A stretch of 64,000 nucleotides of DNA from Alloactinosynnema sp. L-07. GTDB lineage: Bacteria; Actinomycetota; Actinomycetes; Mycobacteriales; Pseudonocardiaceae. Positions 17,895 through 26,900 of the stretch are shown here, one piece after another. Position 1 is the stretch's first letter. Each line of letters starts with the position of its first letter. Where the stretch lies: contig NZ_LN850107.1 in assembly GCF_900070365.1 (NCBI RefSeq), positions 3,348,001 to 3,412,000 on the forward strand, in the 5' to 3' direction. Made by a program: the position numbers and the translations under genes. Under the pieces are notes generated by a model that ran no database searches, was not told where the DNA came from, and saw only the letters and a program-made list of their open reading frames with translations.

Positions 17895-17936
17895 CGGGCG
17901 AGTCGTGTTCACGGAAAGCGTGAACCGGCTCGCCCG
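17895..17936 (+). terminator. Imperfect hairpin after tRNA-Val(CAC)
   Basis: CGGGCGAG...GTTCACG pairs with CGTGAAC...CTCGCCCG around a GAAAG loop, starting seven bases after the tRNA. Probably the tRNA terminator. Confidence 0.6.
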
Positions 17937-17944
17937 TCGTCATC

Positions 17945-17970
17945 TCTGGGGGGGGCCGAGCCCCCCCAGA
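17945..17970. terminator. G-run/C-run hairpin
   Basis: TCTGGGGGGG pairs with CCCCCCCAGA across a short GCCGAG loop. A very stable hairpin, probably a second terminator after the tRNA. Confidence 0.5.
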
Positions 17971-18040
17971 CCCCCACGGTGCGGCAACTCGCGATCCAGC
18001 GTGGTCCCGAAGTTGTGATAAGCCGTGACAAGGTCCACAG

Positions 18041-18085
18041 AACGCCACAAAGCCCTGACCAGCACGGTCAGGGCTTTGTGGCGTT
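18041..18085. terminator. 20-bp perfect hairpin followed by TTT
   Basis: AACGCCACAAAGCCCTGACC pairs perfectly with its complement around AGCAC and is followed by TTTCGG. It lies between tRNA-Val(CAC) and the 3' end of the convergent integrase, so it is a bidirectional terminator of the integrated element. Confidence 0.8.
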
Positions 18086-18141
18086 TTCGGAGCATGGCGA
18101 GTAAGCCCACAACGGGCTGCTGGTAGCTAGAGCTGTAGCTA

Positions 18142-18618
18142 TCAGGGCGATCCAGGGACCGTCTGATCATCTGGCGGCGGCGACACGAAGAGCCCGCTGA
18201 TGCTCTCCGCCGGGTCGCGGTCGAGGTCGGGCACGTCCTCGGAGTAGGTGTCCAGAATGAACGCCACCGTGGCATGGCCCAGTCGGGAACTGACGATCTT
18301 CGGATGGACGCCAGAGCGAAGAGCGATGGTGGCGTAGCTGTGTCGAAGGCCGTGCAGCGTGATCAGCGGCAGTCCCGCCTTGTCCACCAGGCGGTTGAAC
18401 CTCTCGCTGATCGTGTCCGGGTAGATCGGTCGACCGTCCTCCCCGGAGAAGACCAGGCCATCGTCGTGATATCCGTCCCCAAAGTCGCGCTTCTGCTGGT
18501 CGAGTCGTGCCAGGTGCTCTCGCAGAACCGCGACCGTGAACACGTCGTGCGCTATCTGACGGCGGCTTCGCTTGCTCTTTCCACCACCGTCGCGGACGGA
18601 CTTACCCGCGATGACCAC
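18142..18618 (-). pseudogene. Truncated tyrosine recombinase (C-terminal half)
   Basis: About 158 codons of a phage-type integrase: TKR-like KSKRSRRQIAHD, GRPIYPDTISERFN, HGLRHSYATIALRSG, LGHATVAFILDTY with the nucleophilic Tyr. The N-terminal 200 or so residues, including the SAM-like DNA-binding domain and Arg I, are missing, and upstream homology slips frame. It is convergent with tRNA-Val(CAC). It is distinct in sequence from the other integrase remnant at 15.4-16.1 kb. Confidence 0.8.
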
Positions 18619-18714
18619 AAGCGGTCGAGCGGATCACGCGTGAGCGTGAGATCGTTGGGATCACCCGACGGGTGGGGTGCTCGGGGCGGCGGCCGGGCAG
18701 GTTAGGTTGCCTGG

Positions 18715-19155
18715 GTGAGTGTCCTTGATGATGTGGCCGAGCGCGATGGTTGGCGGTGCTGGGTGTGTGACGAGCCGGTCGACCCAGACATGTCGGTGAA
18801 CGACCCGCGAGGGCCCAGTGTCGACAGTCGGACCGCCGACCGGAAGGCCAAAGTCGCCGAGCGGCTCGCGCACCGGGGGTGCAATACGCGCAAGGGCGCG
18901 GTCAAGGTGGTCATCGCCTGGCCGGATCGCCTGCACGTGGTCGAGCCCGCGCCGCTGATCACTGTTGCCGGGAGGCTGGAGCGCAAGGGGGGCCGGGAGA
19001 TGGTGGCCCGTTGTCCGACCAAGCAGGACGCCCAAGAGGCGGCGGATTGGCTGGTGGACCGGTTTTCCCGACTGGTACCGGGGCTGCCGGTGACCGCCGC
19101 CATCGAGGCGGGTGGCGGCCAGTTCCTCGTCATCCTGGCCACCGGCCGCCGCTGA
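18715..19155 (+). CDS. HNH-like protein with degraded catalytic motif
   Basis: A 146-aa protein. The first 60 residues look like an HNH nuclease: RDGWRCWVCDEPVDPD, DPRGPSVDS, LAHRGCNTRKGA. The normal SxDHxxP His is replaced by Ser (SVDS), and the following segment is shortened. The rest (about 70-146) is a small alpha/beta segment without a recognised family. A GTG start is used. Probably non-nucleolytic or decaying. The 230 bases between this gene and 19386 hold nothing I recognise. Confidence 0.55.
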   Translation: MSVLDDVAERDGWRCWVCDEPVDPDMSVNDPRGPSVDSRTADRKAKVAERLAHRGCNTRKGAVKVVIAWPDRLHVVEPAPLITVAGRLERKGGREMVARCPTKQDAQEAADWLVDRFSRLVPGLPVTAAIEAGGGQFLVILATGRR

Positions 19156-19385
19156 CCGGGATCGGCACACCTGCGGCCAAGCACACGCCGCTGACCGCGC
19201 GACCGAACGCACGCTCAAGTAGCCGATGATCGGATGGCGGGTGTTGGGGCGTTGCCAGATGTACCTAGATCGCGCCGTGGCACCACGGGTGAGTGGTGGT
19301 GCGGGTCGGTGGTGATCGCTCGCGCTCGTTGCGCGGTCCTCGGAGCATGCGAGGAGGGTGACGATGCGGCGGGGCGATGTCGTTG

Positions 19386-19645
19386 TCAGGGTGTGGTCTG
19401 GTGTCGGACGGCTTTGGCGATGGTGCGGATACCGTTCCGGATCTGGGGTTCGTTGACGTTGCCGAATCCGAGTACGAGGGCGGGCGGTTGCGGCTCGGTT
19501 TCCGCGCCGGCTTGCGGGAACCGGTAGTGGGCGAGTCCGTTGACTCGGACGCCCATGGTCGGCGCGGTGGTCACGACGGCTTGCTCGGATGTCCCGTCGG
19601 GCAGACCTAGCAGCGCGTGGCAGCCTGCTGCTCCAGGCAGCGCGG
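19386..19645 (-). pseudogene. C-terminal fragment of a MocR-type regulator
   Basis: The frame reads GAAGCHALLGLPDGTSEQAV, GVRVNGLAHYR, PALVLGFGNVNEPQIRNGI, which is the end of a PdxR-like MocR aminotransferase domain. Homology ends abruptly near 19645, where helicase sequence on the opposite strand begins. It may be the other end of the regulator whose start is at 15240. Confidence 0.55.
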
Positions 19646-20330
19646 CCGACCTCGGCGACCGCCTTGTGCTAGCGCCGGTCGAGATCAACTCGAAACTCGA
19701 CGACCAGGCCGTGCGCAAGCTGGCCAAAGACTTCTCGCTCGGCGACCGCGACGCCGACGGCGTCATGGACGCCCGGCGCGTCAACGTGGTCGTGCTCGTC
19801 CCCAGCACTGCCAAGGCCAACCTCTGGCGCCCCCTGGCTGATCGCGTGCACTACGTGAAGGACCTGGAGAAGGGCGTCGCCGAACTCGTCGCCGGGCATG
19901 TCGGCCTGGTCGTGCTGGTCAACAAGTACGACGGCGTCGACCTCCCCGGCACCGCGTGTGAACTGCTGGTGATCGACGGCATCCCGCGGCCGCTGGACGC
20001 CGTCGAGCGCCGAGAAGCGTCCGCTCTCCACGACAGCCCTACCCGACGAGCCCGCGACGTGCAGCGCATCGAGCAGGGCATGGGCCGCGGCGTGCGCGAC
20101 GTCAACGACCACTGTGCGGTGCTGCTGATGGGCGCCGGGCTCGGTCTGGCCGTGCACGACGACACCTGGTTGGGACTGTTCTCCCCAGCCACCCGCGCCC
20201 AGCTGCGGCTCAGCCGCGACGTCGCGCTTCAACTGCAGGTCGCAGGCCTGGACGGCATCCGCGCCGCGCTGACGTTCTGCCTGGACCGAGGTCCGCAGTG
20301 GGTGCAGCGCAGCAAGTTCGACAGCACCCG
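19646..20330 (+). pseudogene. C-terminal fragment of a superfamily 2-like helicase
   Basis: About 228 codons resembling the second RecA domain and tail of a helicase (VNVVVLVPSTAKANLWRPLA, HVGLVVLVNKYDGVDLPG, CELLVIDGIPRPLD, QRIEQGMGRGVR, CAVLLMGAGL). The Walker A half is absent and the 3' end breaks off near 20330. The open frame continues into unrelated sequence on both sides, so it should not make a functional enzyme. Confidence 0.6.
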
Positions 20331-20339
20331 CTGGGCTAG

Positions 20340-20510
20340 GCCGCCGTGGTTAAGCGCGATCAGGTTGACCCACTGCGCGAGCGGGCGCTCCATGTGCCGG
20401 GGAACGTCGACGAAGTACTCCGGCGGCGGCAGCAGCCCGGACTCGCGCTCGGCCAAAGTGGGAATGGGGCGAGCGGGTGCGGGCGCGCGGTCTCGTCGAT
20501 CATGCCGGGC
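20340..20510 (-). pseudogene. Short coding fragment, unrecognised
   Basis: A minus-strand ATG near 20503 begins MIDETARPHPLAPFP. The coding-like pattern then shifts frame (TLAERESGLLPPPEY, VDVPRHMERPLAQW) and stops where the helicase fragment begins. It looks like the 5' end of a broken gene; I do not recognise the family. Confidence 0.3.
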
Positions 20511-20535
20511 ACGGTAGCGGCGGGCACCGACTGGA

Positions 20536-20602
20536 CCGGGTGATACAGCGGATTATCACCCGGTAAACGTGATGAGTTGCGTTGGACGCGACAACTCATC
20601 AC
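20536..20602. repeat. Two adjacent small hairpins
   Basis: CCGGGTGAT/ATCACCCGG (20536-20563) and GTGATGAGTTG/CAACTCATCAC (20569-20602). They lie at the end of the gene-debris region, 240 bases before the methyltransferase. Possible operator or terminator; otherwise the 20511-20838 interval shows no gene. Confidence 0.4.
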
Positions 20603-20838
20603 AGCCGAGGTATTCCCGCTCCGGCCTGCAGGTGGGGCTGCCCGCGACGACTCCCCCGATCCAGGTGTGCCTGATCGCGTGACGGCTGCCGGCAGGCCGG
20701 GGACCTGAGGCTCGGTTAGCTTTCGTGCGTCCGACGCACGATTCGCCCGCCATCGCGGGATCGGTCTGTCAGGCCGCCGAGCACCGCGGTCTCGATCTGA
20801 CTCGTCCCTCGCGGTTGTCACGGTCGTAACCTTGTCGC

Positions 20839-21639
20839 GTGGACGAGCACAAGTCCTGGCTGGCCGGGGTGTTCGACCGTGCCTCACCCACCTACGACCG
20901 GGTCGGCGGCGCCTACCACGAGCGTTTCGCGCGACGGCTGGTGGAACTGGCCGGTATCGCGCCAGGATCCCGGCTGCTCGACGTCGCCTGCGGTCGGGGC
21001 GCGGTGATGCTCGCGGCCGCGGAGACGGCGGGGCCATTGACCGGGATCGACCTTTCCCCTGCCATGATCGAGCTCGCCTCGGCGGAGCTTCGCGCGGCCG
21101 GTGTCGACGGGTTTCAGCTGCTGGTCATGGACGGCGAGCGGCTCGCGTTCCCCGACGCGAGTTTCGACGCGCTGACCGCAGCCTTCGTGCTCTTCTTCCT
21201 GCCCCATCCCGACCGCGCCGCGGCCGAGTTCCGCCGAGTGCTGCGGCCGGGCGGTCGTCTCGCGGTGTCCACCTGGGCGGAAGACGACGACAGGTGGACG
21301 TGGGAGGACGAACTGTTCGCCGCCGCCGGGACACCGCGGCGCAGGCCATTGCGCAGGCCATTCGACCGGGCCGAAGACGTGATCGAGCTGTTCGCCGACG
21401 CCGGTTTCGCCGACCTGCGTTCCCACCACGACGAGAGCGACATCGTCTTCGCCAGCGAACAGCAGTGGTGGGACTGGCATTGGTCGTTCAGCCTGCGGGG
21501 AATCCTGGAACAGCTCGACGAGCGAGCCGTGGCCACCCTCCGCGCCGCCGCGTTCCGGGAGATGGCGGCACTGAAGACGTCCGAGGGCTACCCGATGCGC
21601 CTCAACGCCTGGTTCATCACCGGCGCGGCTCCGCGCTGA
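20839..21639 (+). CDS. Class I SAM-dependent methyltransferase
   Basis: A 266-aa methyltransferase of the Methyltransf_11/25 type. Motif I is LLDVACGRGAVMLAA (about 45-60), the acidic loop TGIDLSPAMIELA, motif II FDALTAAFVLFFLPHP, and RVLRPGGRLAVSTW the motif III region. The substrate is unknown; the Trp-rich stretch near 215 (QQWWDWHWSF) may line the pocket. The GTG start lacks a clear ribosome-binding site. Probably monocistronic. Confidence 0.85.
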   Translation: MDEHKSWLAGVFDRASPTYDRVGGAYHERFARRLVELAGIAPGSRLLDVACGRGAVMLAAAETAGPLTGIDLSPAMIELASAELRAAGVDGFQLLVMDGERLAFPDASFDALTAAFVLFFLPHPDRAAAEFRRVLRPGGRLAVSTWAEDDDRWTWEDELFAAAGTPRRRPLRRPFDRAEDVIELFADAGFADLRSHHDESDIVFASEQQWWDWHWSFSLRGILEQLDERAVATLRAAAFREMAALKTSEGYPMRLNAWFITGAAPR

Positions 21640-21729
21640 CGGCATCGAGGGCGAGACATCGGCACAGTCCTCATAGACCGGCACCGCGTGCAAACTCGCG
21701 ACAGTTGAATACGTGACCTCACCAGTTGA

Positions 21730-22817
21730 TCAGTCTCCGGCGGGCGACTCGGCCTCATTCGCCGATGGCGACGCGAACTGGGCCACCTTCGGCGGCACAC
21801 CCCCTTCGAATCGCGCGCCTGCGAAGGTCGTCCACGGCGACGACGTCGTGCGGTCGACCCAGCGGGTGCTCGGGAAAGTTGCCCCATCGAATCGGGCGGC
21901 GTCGGTGAAGGTGGCGTCGCCGAACCAAGTGTTACCGGTGAACACGGTCTTGCGGAACCAGGCGTCGCCGGTGAAGGCAGCCCCGTCGAACTGGGCGTCG
22001 CCGATGAAGGTGGCCTCGCCGAAGAAGGCAGCGCGAACGGCGCACCCAGCAAGGGAAAGTGGATGAGAGCGGCGCTGGAGAGTTCAAGATCGATATCGGT
22101 CCAGAACGTATCGACCGTGTGGTCGCGGTTGCCGCCGGGACGTAGGTGGTGCGTCAGGATGCGTTGCGCGGCAAGGCGAACCTCGCGGTCCTGGACAAGG
22201 TCGCGGTAGTCTCTGCGCTGCTCGGGATCAGCATCGGCTGCGGGCGGATCGCCCGGCAGCGTAAATGGCATGCGCAGGTAGGAGCACAGCACGTTGACGA
22301 TGGTCTGCCGCTGCGACTCGTTGCCTTGGGCCAAGCGCTCCAGGGCATAGAGACCGCCGAGGCGGACCGGCGCCTTGTCCGAGCCGAGCTGCTCGACGGC
22401 TTTGGCATACATGTCGGTGATCCGGCGGGCTTCCGCATCGTGCTCGCTGACCAAGGCGATGCGTTCCTGCAAGGCGTAGGCGCGGGCGACGTCGGCTAGG
22501 TCGCGGTCCTTCTGTTTGAGTGCGATCTCCGCGGTGCGCTGGCGTCGGGCGGCCAGCAGCAGCGCCGCCGCGCCGCCGGTGCCGACCACGATGGTGCCCG
22601 CGGTGCGGATGGCGTCCAGCTGTACCCGGTTCGCCTCGGTGTCGCCGCCGGTGTAGGCCAACAGCAGCCACACCGCCACCCCGACGCCGACCGCCACGAT
22701 CGACACCGCCCAGCCGGCGATCGCCCTCGGCGAGAGCACGGTGTACCGCACCGGCTGCTGCTCGCCGTCCTTGGACCCCGTCGGGTTCCGTGGCTCGATC
22801 GTCATGCGATCAAGCAT
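21730..22817 (-). pseudogene. Frameshifted membrane-anchored pentapeptide-repeat protein
   Basis: The N-terminal frame encodes a soluble tail, two transmembrane helices (about 32-52, 65-85) and a helical region (ARRITDMYAKAVEQLGSDKA, LGGLYALERLAQ) common in actinobacterial pentapeptide-repeat proteins. The repeats begin in the next frame after FPLLG, near 22045: FGEATFIGDAQFDGAAFTGD, then FTGNTWFGDATFTDAARFDG, ending with a TGA at 21730. Without the frame change the product reads a low-complexity Arg/Pro/Ser tail. It is either a recent mutation, a sequencing error or rarely a programmed shift. Function unknown. Confidence 0.75.
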
Positions 22818-23045
22818 CGCGCACCTGGCCCCGGCGCTTCATGCCATGTCGGGCCGACCCGGTTCGGGTCGAACTCATCACCCTCGAATACGGGACTTCG
22901 CCGGTTTACCGGCTCTTCGCCACCAACCTGGGAGTGGTGGGGAGCCTGTAATGCGCCCGCGTCGCCGACCTCCGCTGACAGGCGGTGGAGGTCCAGCGCG
23001 AGGCACCGCAGCCGATCCTTCCTGCCGCGTCCTCTCCATCTCAAC

Positions 23046-23900
23046 TCATCCCAGGTGCGCGAGAACTTCCAGTTGCGTATCAAAACTGCCGAGAGACCTC
23101 AACGTCTCGCGGATCTGGTCGAGCAGGGGCTCGTTCGGCGATGGCGGGAACGCGATGACCAGCAGACGGTGCTCTCCGTCGATCAAGTCGACCCCGAGCG
23201 TCGGCTCAGCGATAGGGCTCGTCCATCCGTCCGCGGCGGACACGACAAGGTCGACCCGCAGCCGCGATCCCGTGTTCCCGGGCACCCGCGCGATCTTCCT
23301 CTGCATCTCGGCCAGTTCCGGATGGGGGCCGATACCGTTCAAGACAAGCGCCGGGAACTCGGCGGGACCGTACCTGCCCGGCAGATCGTCTACATAGTCC
23401 CAATATGGCTCGATGCCGAAATGTGCGACGGCGATCTCGCGCACCAGTGATCTATGTAGCACTGCCGCCCGGGTGAGATGCGTTCTAGCAGCATCATCGT
23501 CGATCAAGCACAGAGCCGTCGCGTACCCGGCGACGGCCCACTCATCCCACGTGGGCCATCCCAACCACAGGGCATCCGCCAGGGCAGACACGGCAGCGGG
23601 GGAACGAGTAGCACCCAACGCCTCGGTAACCAACGTGTGTGAATATGGTGATTCATCGATGCCCGACCGATAGGCCAGCAAAGCCTCACATAGCACCTCG
23701 ACCACCCCCTCCGACGGGCGCACAATGGCGGCATACGTGTAGCGCTCGAAGGTCCGCCAGTCGTTGGCATTCCATGCCTCAACGAGGCGAGCGACAATGG
23801 CTGGCTCAGCTCCCATGACCGCCCGGATTGACTCCGCTGCATCGACGAGGAAATGGGTGGCGCGGAAGATCTCGTCCAACTCCCCGCTCGGATTACTCAC
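23046..23900 (-). CDS. Probable immunity protein for the adjacent RHS toxin
   Basis: A 284-aa, mostly helical acidic protein with HEAT-like helix pairs (VTEALGATRSPAAVSALADA, TWDEWAVAGYATALCLIDDD) and a beta-rich C-terminal part. The family is not recognised with certainty. Its GTG overlaps the stop of the RHS gene (GTGA), the usual toxin-immunity arrangement, so it most likely neutralises the tip domain of that protein. No signal peptide. The 145 bases after its stop plus the following spacer hold no gene. Confidence 0.65.
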   Translation of the reverse strand: MSNPSGELDEIFRATHFLVDAAESIRAVMGAEPAIVARLVEAWNANDWRTFERYTYAAIVRPSEGVVEVLCEALLAYRSGIDESPYSHTLVTEALGATRSPAAVSALADALWLGWPTWDEWAVAGYATALCLIDDDAARTHLTRAAVLHRSLVREIAVAHFGIEPYWDYVDDLPGRYGPAEFPALVLNGIGPHPELAEMQRKIARVPGNTGSRLRVDLVVSAADGWTSPIAEPTLGVDLIDGEHRLLVIAFPPSPNEPLLDQIRETLRSLGSFDTQLEVLAHLG

Positions 23901-26900
23901 CCAACGCCTCCAATCACACGTGCACTCACGACATTCGAATTGAAGTACTGGTCGATCGTAAGCTTACGGAAACCGTACGACACCGCGGGGTTCTCTGCCT
24001 TGACATGCAGTATGTCGGAACGTCCATCAGCGCCGGCAACCGACCCAAGGCCCAAGTATTCGTCGTGCCATCCACGTCGCGGCCCGTCCGGGATATCGCC
24101 ACGCCGGGCCACATTGGGGTCATACATGGCCTTGGTGGAACCACCGTGTAGCTCGAACTCCACCAGAACCGTGTACTTCTTCCCCGCGGAGCCGGAACCG
24201 AGATATCCAGCCGAATACTCCTGATTACGGGTGGTGAACAGCTCGGTCCTATTTTCCTGCAGCTGAAGTCTGCCGTTGCCTAGGAGGCGGGAGAATTCTT
24301 TGGCGCTCATCGCTCGGTAGAAGCATTCCCGGCCGTTGTTGAAGTATTCGCCGTTGGCGTCGGACTCGCAGTGGCTGGTCTGTTTGCGCTGGTCGACATC
24401 GAATCGGGGGCGTCCAGCCGACTCGGCTTCTTCCTGGGGATCGAAGATCTCTGTCGGTGTCGGGTCGAGGAGACCCAGAGCGACCAGCACTTCATCCTCA
24501 ATGTCCGCGATCCCGTCAGCGACCGATTCGGCAATCGACATCGTCGCGCCCGGCTTGGTGTGCGGGGTGAGCGCGTTGAGGATTGCCCGCAGCTTGTTCT
24601 CGTCCGCCTGCACGGTGCGATGACCGCCACCGCCACCGGAGCCACCACCGCCGGACGCCGGTTTGCGCTTGCCCGGCGCAGGCCCTGGCGGGGTCCACGG
24701 GCCAGGCGGGTTCGGCGGGGTGTTCGGCGGGGCAGGCGGTCGCCAACAGTCGGTGCGGCACGACGGCCCATCATCTCGGGGATTGGACTTCGCATCTGGA
24801 CGGGGCCACGGTGTCCGCTGTCCCCTGAGGCTGCCACCGGTCATCGCCTCCTGCGCGGCCTCCTGCGCGATGAAGGTCAATCCGAAAGCGATCAGGTGTC
24901 CAGCGACGCAGGCGCCAGCCAAAGCCGGGGCGGCTGGGCCTCCGGCCAGTGCCACAGCGCACGCGTAGTGACCTGTCGGGTCGGTCCGTCCAAGCGGATC
25001 ACCGCCCGCGTAGCCGTGGCGGTTGGCGTTGGCCAGGTCTCGCGGGTCGAGCATCGCGGTGTCGCGTGAGCCGAAGCCGCCGTTGGTGGGCCGGTACCAG
25101 CGGGCTCCCATGTTGACCGAGCCCGTTGTGGGGTCGGTGTATTGGTGTTGGAAGCCGAGTGCGGGTTGTGTTCCGGTGGTGGCGATCTGCTGGCCGAACG
25201 GGTCGTATGCGCGCGACGCGGCGGGCGCTCCCGTTGCGGGGTCGACGACGCCGACGAGGTCGGTGTGCCGGTCGGTGAGGGCTAGGCCGGTGAGGCTGCC
25301 TTGGCGAACGCCGAGCGGGGTGCCGTTGGGCAGGTAGGTGTAGGTGCCGGTGCCGTCGCCGGTGATGTCTTGGCTGGCTCCGGCGTAGGTGAGGGCGGTG
25401 CCGGTGCGGGTGGCGAGCCGTCCGAGGCCGTCGTATTGGTAGGTGGCTGTTGCCTCGCTGGCGAGTTCGTCGAAGGCGTTGAACGCGAGCGCGGTGGTGG
25501 TTCCGTTTGTTGTGCTGGAGGCGAGCACGCCGCGCGACTTGTAGGTGTATGTGGTGTCGCCGCGGGCGAGTAGGCGGTTGCGTTCGTCGTAGGTGGAGGT
25601 GGTCGGTCCGTCGCGGGTGCGGTTGCCCGCGCCGTCCCAGCCGTAGTCGGTGGTGGTGGTGCCGTTGTTCCACGACGTCAGCCGACCTGCCTGGTCGTAG
25701 CCGTAGGTATTGACGGCGGCTCCGGCCAGGCCGGTGACGGTCTTGCCGGTCAGCCGGTCGGCGGTGTCGTAGGTGTAGGCGATTGAGGCGGTGACGGCGC
25801 CGGCGGGGTCCTTGGTGGTGTCGGCGGCGAGGCGGTTGAGGTCGTCGTAGCCGTAGGTGCGGGTGGCCTTGCCCGCGCCGTAGCCGATGCTGGTGAGTCG
25901 GCTGGCGTCGTCGTATCCGTATGTCGATGTGGTGCCGCTGAGGGGGTCGATCGCGGTGGCGAGCCTGCCCGCGGTGTCGTAGGTGTAGGTGGTGGTGCCC
26001 GCGGTGGTGGTCGCCGAGGATTTCTGGCCGTCTCCGCCGAAGGCGAAGGCCGAGGTTCCGCCGGGGCCGTTGGCGTTGACCAGGTGGCCGCGGTCGTCGT
26101 AGGTGTAGGTGTTGGTGCCCGTGGGGGCGGAGGCGGACACCAGCCTGCCCAGCAGGTCGCGGCCGAACACGCGGTCCGCGGTCGGGGCGACGGTGCCGCT
26201 GCCGGTCTGGCGCACCATGTTGCCCAGCGGGTCGTAGCTGCTGGTCACGGTTACGCCGGCGGGCTTGGCCATCGTGACCAGCCTGCCTTCGGCGTCGTAG
26301 GACGCGGTGTAGGTGCGGTTGGACAACGCTGAGGTCGCCGCGGTCGAGGGCTCGACGGTGGACTCGGTGCGGCCGCGGCTGTTGATGGTGTAGGTGGTGC
26401 GGTTGCCGTTGCCGTCGGTCACGCGGGTGACGTGCCCGGCCGGGTCGTATCCCCAGCTTGTGGTGATGGCCTGGCCCGCGGCGATCGGCTGGCTCACCGA
26501 GCGCAGTCGGTTGAGCGCGTCGTAGGTGTTCGTCGTGGTGACACCGGCTCCGTCGGTGGCGGTGAGCTGGTTGCCGACCGGGTCGTAGGTGACCGACCGC
26601 GTCCGCTGGGTTTGACCGGCGGGGTTTAGTTCGGTGCGGGTCTTGACTCTTCCGGCTCCGTCGTATCCGTAGGTGACCTTGTTGCCGAGGGGGTCGATGG
26701 ACGAGGTGATGCGGTCGAAGCCGTCGTAGGTGAACTTGGTGCTCTTGCCGGCGGCGTCGATGGTGGTCAGCGGCCTGCCGAGGCCGTCGTTGTCGAAGGT
26801 CGTGACCCGGTTGTCCGGGGTGGTGACGGCCGCCAGACCACCGAAGTCGTTGTAGCGGTAGCGGGTCGTGAGGTTCCTGGTCGGGGCCGGAATACGCTCG

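Noticed and set aside
20340..20510. Cytochrome P450 N-terminus
   Set aside because: PPPEY followed by a frame change is too little to name a family.
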